A DNA stretch of 64,000 bases from Flammeovirgaceae bacterium. Its GTDB lineage: Bacteria > Bacteroidota > Bacteroidia > Cytophagales > Cyclobacteriaceae. This document shows positions 57,074 through 64,000 of this stretch, piece after piece. Positions within the stretch are counted from its first letter, which is position 1, and each line of letters opens with the position of its first letter. The notes beneath the pieces were generated by a model, which searched no databases, was not told the DNA's origin, and saw nothing but the letters and a program-made list of their open reading frames with translations. Where the stretch lies: the NCBI GenBank assembly GCA_016709845.1, contig JADJMA010000019.1:32419-96418 (forward strand), written 5' to 3'. Both the position numbers and the translations under genes were made by a program.

Positions 57074-57081
57074 TAACTTTG
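57074..57081 (+). promoter_or_regulatory. candidate -7 promoter element (TAACTTTG)
   Basis: Exact TAnnTTTG match, 109 bases before the start of the MBG-repeat gene at 57183, giving a leader of about 95 bases. A -33 TTG is not clear. Confidence 0.45.
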
Positions 57082-57182
57082 CTGGTTCAGTTCGCCAATT
57101 GGTAGTTTAATACAATAAATATTACCTGCTAGGAGCTGAAGCGTGATCGTTGGGATAATGGTTTGTCTATAGTTTGGGAATA

Positions 57183-60100
57183 ATGTTGACTTTTAATCTA
57201 TTCAAGCACTTTAAGCGTCTATTCTTATCGGTCATGCTCTTGCTGCCGGTGGTAGGTTTACGTGCTAAAGTTGTTGATCATCCGGTTGGGGCCTTGATTC
57301 AAACCTTAGAAGTAAGCATTGCCGGATCTCCAATCATTTCCGGGTCAACACAAAGTTTTGGAAACGTTGATTTATTGTCAACCTCCTCGGCAATAACCAT
57401 AGTTTTAAAAAACATAGGCGGACCAGAAGGTTTAACCATCAATAGTGTTAATCTGTCTGGAGCCCATGCTGCCGATTTTAATTTAGATACCTCCGGATTA
57501 CTTAATTTACTTGGACCTACAGCTAGCACGAGCTTTACCGTATCCTTTAGTCCTACAATAAGTGGAACCCGAACTGCCTTAATAGAAATTGATTCAGATG
57601 ATCCGGGGGTAAATCCGTTGGTGATTAACTTAGAGGGAGAAGGAATAAAACTAAATCAAAGTATAACCTTCCCTGCTATACTCGCCAAAATATATGGCGA
57701 TGCGAGTTTTCCATTAGGAGCAACAACTACTTCTCCTTTGTCAGTTAGTTATTCGAGCGATAATACTTTAGTGGCTACGGTGAGTGGTAACATGGTTACT
57801 ATTGTTGGTGCAGGGTCAGCAAACATTACAGCCTCACAAGTTGGTGATGCAACCTTCAATACAGCTGCTGATGAAACGCAAATCTTATTAGTGGATAAAG
57901 CGACACTTACCGCTACTGCGAATGATCAAAGCAGAGCTTATGGTGCTGCTGACCCATCGCTAACGATTAATTATGCTGGATTTGTAAATTCTGAAACTTC
58001 CATAGTTTTAGATACTCCACCAACAACCTCAACGGGTGCGGTTGCTACATCGGTAGTGGGTGATTATCCAATTAATATTTCGGGCGGATCCGATGATAAT
58101 TATGATTTTAACTATGTGCCCGGTACACTTACCATTACGAAAGGGTTAGTAACCGTAAATGCCGACAGTCAAAGTCGGGTTTATGGTGTTGCCAATCCCA
58201 CATTAACCATGAGCTACTCAGGGTTTGCCAATGGAGAAAATAGTTCGGTGATAAATTCTTTGCCCACGCTACTTCGCTAGCCACCCTCACCAGCAATGTT
58301 GGAGCCTATGCCATTACGGCAGCTGGCGGAGTTGCTGATAATTACAATTTCAGTTATGTGGCCGGTTCACTTACCATTACTAAAGCACTACTCACAGCCA
58401 CCGTTGATAACCAAAGTAAAACGTATGGTGCAGTTAATCCCGTATTTACAATTTCTTACTTGGGGTTTGCCAATAGCGAGACATCCTCCGTACTTGAAAC
58501 ACCTCCTACGGCTTCGGCAGCGGTAACACCTACTTCTCCGGTAGGTACCTATGCCATTACGGCAACCGGTGGTTTGGATAATAATTATACATTTTCATTT
58601 TTGCCAGGCACATTAACGATAACAAAAGCCAGCCTCACAGCAACGGCTAACAATCAAAGTCGCGCTTATGGTGCTGCTAACCCATCGCTAACAATTAATT
58701 ATGCTGGATTTGTAAATTCTGAAACGTCCGCTGTTTTAGATACTCCACCAACAACCTCAACGGGTGCGGTTGCTACATCGGGAGTGGGTGATTATCCAAT
58801 TAATATTTCGGGCGGATCCGATGATAATTATGATTTTAACTATGTGCCCGGTACACTTACCATTACCAAAGCTATTCTAACAGCCACCGTTGATAACCAA
58901 AGTAAAACGTATGGGGCAGTTAATCCCGTATTTACAATTTCTTACTTGGGGTTTGCCAATAGCGAGACATCCTCCGTACTTGAGACGCCTCCTACGGCTT
59001 CGGCAGCGGTAACACCTACTTCTCCGGTAGGTACCTATGTCATTACGGCATCGGGTGGTTTGGACAATAATTATTTATTTTCATTTTCGTCAGGCACATT
59101 ATCGATAACAAAAGTCAGCCTCACAGCCACGGCCGCTAATGCGAGCCGCCTCTATGGTGCAGCGAACCCATCGTTAACGATTAATTATGCTGGATTTGTA
59201 AATTCTGAAACGTCCATAGTTTTGGATACTCACCGCCAACCTCAACCAGTGCGGTTGCCGCATCGGTAGTAGGTGATTATCCATTAATATCTCGGGAGGA
59301 ATCGATGATAATTATGATTTTAATTATGCCCGGCACCCTTACCATTACGAAAGGGTTAGTAACCGTAAATGCCGACAATCAAAGTCGGGTTTATGGTGTT
59401 GCTAATCCCATTGACCATGAGCTACTCCAGGGTTTGCCAATGGAGAAAATAGTTCGGTGATAAATTCTTTGCCCACCGCTACTTCGCCAGCCACCCTCAC
59501 CAGCAATGTTGGAGCCTATGCCATTACGGCAGCTGGCGGATCCGATGATAATTACAATTTTAATTATGTGGCCGGTTCACTTACCATTACTAAAGCACTA
59601 CTCACAGCCACCGTTGATAACCAAAGTAAAACATATGGGGCAGTTAATCCCGCATTTACAATTTCTTATTCAGGGTTTGCCAATAGCGAAACGTCCTCCG
59701 TGCTTGACACGCCTCCTACGGCTTCGGCAGCGGTAACACCTACTTCTCCGGTGGGCACATATCCCATTACGGCAACGGGTGGATTGGACAATAATTATTT
59801 ATTTTCATTTTCGTCAGGCACATTATCGATAACAAAAAAGTCAGCCTCGCAGCCACGGCCGTTAATGCAAGCCACCTCTATAGCGCAGCGAACCATCCTT
59901 TACAATAACTATCAACATTTTTTGAATAGGTGAAAAATTCATCGCACTAAATACGCAACCGACAACATCGACCACCGGACCGGACAGTGATGAAGGTACC
60001 TATCCCTATTTCCGTAGTTAGGGGATCGATGGCAACTGAACAGCAACAGCAGTTGCTGGTACACTGACAATTACCAAAGCTACGGTTACCGCGACTGCAG

Positions 60101-63100
60101 AAAGTAAAACCCGGGTTTATAACAGTGCGAATCCAACCTTTACTATTGTTTACGCAGGCTTTGTTAATGGCGATAATTCAACTGTTCTCCACGCCATGGT
60201 TGCTTCTTCATGGCCATTTGAGCAGTCCGGTGGGGAGCTATCCAATCGCGGTTGCGGGGGTAACGATATAATTATGCATTCACTAAGTCAGTGGCCAAAT
60301 TAACGATCACTAAAGCGACACCTACTGTAACCTGGGCAACCCCGACCTCAATAACCTACGGAACACCATTGAGTGCAACGCAATTGAATGCAACGGCAAG
60401 TGTTGGAGGGATTTTCACTTATAATTTTCCAGTTGGAACAATACTGAATGTATCCACAACCCATGTATTGTCAGTCAACTTTTCTCCATCCGATGCTACC
60501 AATTACAATCCGGAAACTTAACTACGGTTGGAGAAGTTACCAAAGCAACGTTAACAGCTCCCAGAACAATCAGGCCCGACTATATGGGGCCAATGAATCC
60601 CTCGCATTTCTTTCTACGCTGGTTTTGTAACAGAGAAACTGGCTGTTGCTTGATACCAAGCCCTAGCCTCAGCAGCCGTGTAGTACTTCGCCCGTAGGTC
60701 CCTATCCCATTGTTGCTTCAGGCGGTATAGATAATAACTACGCGATTGGTTATGTACAGGCACGTTAACCGTAAAAAAAGCCAATGTGACTGCCATGCCG
60801 TTGACGCCAAATAAAGGTATGGTTCTGTGAATCCGGTATTCACACTAAATTATACCGGATTTGTAAATGGTGAGAATTCGTCTGTGTTGGATACAGCACC
60901 TACCACATCAACCCTAGCAACTCTCCACGAGCCCAGTTGGTCCCACCCCATCACTATTTCTGGCGGATGGACAATACTGTACTTTCCCTACACTTCGGGA
61001 ACATTGACGATAACGAAGGCTACCGTTACCGCCACGGGCCTCTGATGCCAGTCGCGTGTACGGTGTTGCCAATCCAACTTTTCAATTGCCTATTCGGGAT
61101 TTGTGCTTGGAGAAAATTTCAGGGTAAATGTTCTTCCGGTTTAGCAACTTCACCGGCCAACCTCACCAGCAATGTGGGTACGTATCCAATAAACGTGTCG
61201 GGTGGATCAGACAATAACCTATTCATTTTTCCATGAGGCGCCAAACTCCTGAACATTTCCAAAGCAAACCTCCGTTGTTACCCAAGAAATCCATCGGCCA
61301 TTACGTACGGCATTATTAAGCGGTACGCAATTGAATGCAACCGCAAATGTGGCTGGTTCTTATTCTCCACACAAGCTATAGGAACATTACTCCCGGCCGG
61401 GAATAATCGAATTTTTGTCTGTGAATTTTACTCCGACTGATGCTGGTAACTATAGCACCGTGACTGGAACAACCGTTATCATAAATGTTAATAAAGCCAA
61501 CCCGGTTATTACCTGGACTAATCCATCGGCAATAACCTATGGCACTGCTTTGGGAGCAGCACAACTTAATGCCTCGCCAATGTAGGCGGAGCATTACCTA
61601 CACCACCAGCCGGAACGATTTTAAATGCTGGAGAATCAGTCGTTATCCGTTAATTTTATGCCAACCGATGGCGCGAATTATAATCCCTTAAACGGAACCA
61701 CGTTACGATAACCGTAAACAAGAAACACCTGTTACCTGGTCAAATACAGAGGACATCCTGGTGCTGCCTGGAGTGCCCGCAGCTAAATGCAACAGCGAGT
61801 ATTCCCGGAACCTTGTCTATGCGCCAGGCTAGGAACAATTTTGAATGCTGGTAATCAGGTTTTATCCGTTAAACTTAAGCTACGATGCAGTAAAATTGTA
61901 ATCCGTAAACGGAACAATAGTTTTACCTTACTGTAAAAAAGCAACCCAACAGGACCTGGGCACCGCCTGGGACAATTACGAATGCAGGCGCTAACCAGAT
62001 TCTGATTGTGAATTTTAATCCTTCCGATGCGGCCAACTATAATTCAGTCAATGGCACTACGGTGGTTATCACCGTTAATAAAGCGACTCCGACTATTACG
62101 TGGTCAACGCCAGCAACCATTACCTATGGAACGGCTTTGAGTGCCGCGCAACCCAACACGGCTAGTGTGCCGGGAACAATCGTGTACACGCCTACACTTG
62201 GAACTCTTTTGAATGCTGGAGTGAACCAGATTCTCGCCTTGGATTTTTCTCCGACCGATGCTGCTAACTATATTCCGGTTACAAATGTTCAACGACTCAT
62301 TACCGTTAACAAAGCTAACCCGATTATAACCTGGGCCAATCCAGCACCTATTATTTATGGTACACCATTAAGTTCTACCCAATTAAATGCAAGTGCTAAT
62401 GTGCCTGGCGTCTTTGTTTACAATCCCGTAGATGGCACAGTTTTAAATGTGGGGGTCAATCGAATCTTATCCCTAAATTTTACTCCGACCGATAATCTTA
62501 ATTACAACGCAATTATTGGCCGTACGGCAACCATCACCGTAAACAAAGCAACTCCCATTGTTACCTGGACAACGCCACTCCCCATTAAAATTAATGAACC
62601 ACTAAATGCCACGCAGCTAAATGCTACCGCGAGTGTTCCTGGCACTTTTGTATATACACCATCTGTTGGAACAAGTTTTGAACAGCCGGTACGTACCGCA
62701 TTAACGTAGCGTCTACTCCATCCGATGCAATCAACTATAATTCGGTTCCGAGTACGCAAGTTCAAATAACGGTTAACAATAAGGAGAATCCATGGTAACG
62801 TGGGCTACTCCGGCAAATGCCACGGAACAACATTAGGTGCCACGCAGCTAAAGTTCTGGCTACCCCAGCGTGCCGGTACATTCACCTATACGCCTCCACT
62901 CGGTACCCTACTTAATTCAGGAGTTGGTCAAACATTGTCAGTTAATTTCGTTCCTACGGATGGAATTAATTATAACTCAGTCAACCGAAGTGTTTTGATA
63001 ACGGTGAATAAAGCTAATCCGACCGGCCACAGGTACCTGGTGAGCCGATCTATGGTGCTCCCAATCCAACGTTTGTAATTACCTACTCAGGCTTTGTAAA

Positions 63101-64000
63101 TAGCGAGAACATAGGCGTAATCGACACCGCACCGCTAGCCACGTGTTCTGCCATTGCGGGCGATAATGCGGGGGGTACATTTCCAATCATTCCATCAGGT
63201 GGTGTTGATAACAACTATACGTTTGCTTATGTAAATGGAACATTAACTATTGCAAAGCATCTTTAACGGCTAAGGCAGATGATACAATCCGAGATCATAC
63301 GGACTTGCTAATCCCGCCTTCACAATAAAGCATACGGGTTTTGTAAATGGTGATACAGACAGGTGAAATCACAAAACCACTGCCACCGTGGCCACCCGTT
63401 AAGTAATGTGGGCGCGTATCCCACTACGTTAACCGGAGGCTCAGCATTAAACTATACCCTCGCACTTGAGATCGGTCAGCCGACAGTCAATATTTCACCG
63501 CTTATTGCGCGAGCAACTGATGTGCAAGAACTCTGTGGGCAGGGAACCACGCTCTCGATTTACATATAGGCTTTTTTAAATGGCGACAATGCTTCTTCCA
63601 TCACGCCTCCTACTATATCGACCAGCAACGCCAACCAGTGCAGTAGAATTATCCGATCACACTAAGTGGAAGGCTGCATTGAACTGCGGAATATTTTACA
63701 GCCGGGCACTTTAACCGTTAATAAGGCTAAGGTGTTAGCCACGGCAGATAATCCAAACCAGATTGTATGGTGTGGCTAATCCGGCATTAACAATTAGTTA
63801 TACTGGTTTTGTTAATAGCGAGACGGCCTCTGTACTGGATGCATTGCCCGTTACCGCTACCGGAGCAACCATGTTGAGCAATGTCGGTTCTTATCCAATT
63901 TCTATTTCCGGAGGATTGGACAATATTTATACCCTGACCTACGCAAATGGAACGCTATCGATAACCAAGTCAACATTAACCGCAGCAGCGGTAAATGCCA
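57183..64000 (+). CDS. giant secreted protein with choice-of-anchor domain and MBG/Ig-like repeats (continues past the window)
   Basis: Start ATG at 57183 (MLTFNLFKHFKRLFLSVMLL, signal peptide). Residues about 40-155 form a HYDIN/choice-of-anchor-D-like domain (FSPTISGTRTALIEIDSDDP). Then come MBG-type repeats, each about 81 residues with LTATxxxQSRxYGAxNP and SGGxDDNYxFxYxxGTLTITK. From 60315 a second type, ATPTVTWATPTSITYGTPLS with ATQLNATASV, appears, followed by MBG repeats again after about 63020. Open to 58278, then broken every few hundred bases; the region after 59.2 kb is heavily damaged. Such proteins are T9SS-exported adhesins or matrix proteins, but the C-terminal signal is outside the window. 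Confidence 0.8.
57900..60314 (+). repeat. tandem 243-bp MBG repeat array, ten units, mosaic order
   Basis: Unit starts are 57900, 58143, 58385, 58628, 58871, 59114, 59353, 59595, about 59840 and 60079; the spacing is 243 bp where undamaged. Three sequence types recur: A (ATLTATANDQSRAYGAADPS) at units 1 and 4 with variants at 6 and 9; B (GLVTVNADSQSRVYGVANP) at 2 and 7; C (ALLTATVDNQSKTYGAVNP) at 3, 5 and 8. Units of the same type are almost identical over long stretches, so the order is A B C A C A B C A plus a divergent tenth. Confidence 0.85.
60315..63050 (+). repeat. second array: TW.TP..I.YGTPLS-type Ig-like repeats, about 210 bp per unit, degraded
   Basis: Clear units are readable at 60315, 62085 to 62330, 62310 to 62520 and 62540 onward, with the shared core ITWxxPxxIxYGTxLSxxQLNA, PGTxxYxPxxGTxLNxGxN and LSVNFxPTDxxNYN. 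Several more (about 61260-62080 and 62790-63020) are recognisable despite frequent small indels. Two or three degraded MBG-type units intervene at 60540-61250. Confidence 0.7.

Noticed and set aside
57900..63050. Regular repeats as a CRISPR array
   Set aside because: Units are about 243 or 210 bp, code for protein domains in one frame, and have no short repeat/unique spacer pattern.

Overview
The window reads as a chromosome segment from a member of the Bacteroidota, most likely order Cytophagales (inference). The support is a gliding-motility-associated type IX secretion C-terminal domain (44.5-46.4 kb), an MBG-repeat surface protein (57.2-64 kb), a KtrAB potassium system, Bacteroidota-style AddAB-like helicase/nuclease genes, and several promoters with the Bacteroidota -7 element TAnnTTTG. 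Genes are dense, on both strands, with short spacers. No prophage, transposase, CRISPR array, rRNA or tRNA could be supported.

A feature that governs the whole annotation is the very high number of single-base frameshifts. Most genes in 1-21 kb, and almost everything after 59.2 kb, are broken into overlapping fragments whose conceptual joins restore family-typical proteins. Many long genes in the middle (645, 759, 622 and 498 aa) are fully open. I therefore annotate each broken gene as one locus with its breakpoints. Uncorrected sequencing error at homopolymers is the likeliest cause, not mass gene decay. A G-only low-complexity block at 49.76-49.87 kb also looks like an artefact.

Layout. 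0-6.6 kb: a sulfatase end, a YdeI-family protein, a DUF4345 membrane protein, a SET-domain protein next to a PiT phosphate transporter, an SRPBCC protein, a MaoC dehydratase and a hypothetical. 6.7-12.1 kb: HrpB helicase and a two-subunit molybdenum hydroxylase of the isoquinoline oxidoreductase type. 12.1-16.1 kb: an AT-rich patch of small proteins (anchored hypothetical, DUF4468, unknown, DJ-1/PfpI lipoprotein, NmrA-like). 16.1-23.3 kb: two S9 peptidases flanking DUF4256, DUF2200, two SRPBCC and a VOC protein. 23.6-33.4 kb: SF1 helicase, damaged YitT, SMUG2-like glycosylase with KtrA and KtrB, D-aminoacylase-type amidohydrolase and a membrane patatin. 33.5-39.6 kb: AddA- and AddB-like recombination enzymes. 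39.8-49.7 kb: PdhB, an OmpA/TPR lipoprotein, PspC, then a leftward string hisS-hutH-T9SS protein-ybaB-glycosyltransferase, and a 51-residue basic protein with its own promoter and terminator. 49.9-57 kb: YfcE-type phosphoesterase, M14 peptidase, RhlE helicase with a structured leader, a tandem universal stress protein and a membrane glycosyltransferase. 57.2-64 kb: a repeat-rich secreted protein that runs off the window.

Together the genes suggest an aerobic peptide-degrading heterotroph: S9 and M14 peptidases, D-amino-acid deacylation, histidine ammonia-lyase and pyruvate dehydrogenase. I did not find a clear new multi-gene system. The best candidates for something undescribed are (i) a short palindromic mini-element, bounded by CCTGCCT and AGGCAGG, nested inside two different host repeats, one of them within the hrpB coding sequence; (ii) a three-hairpin leader on rhlE; and (iii) the small basic protein at 49480.
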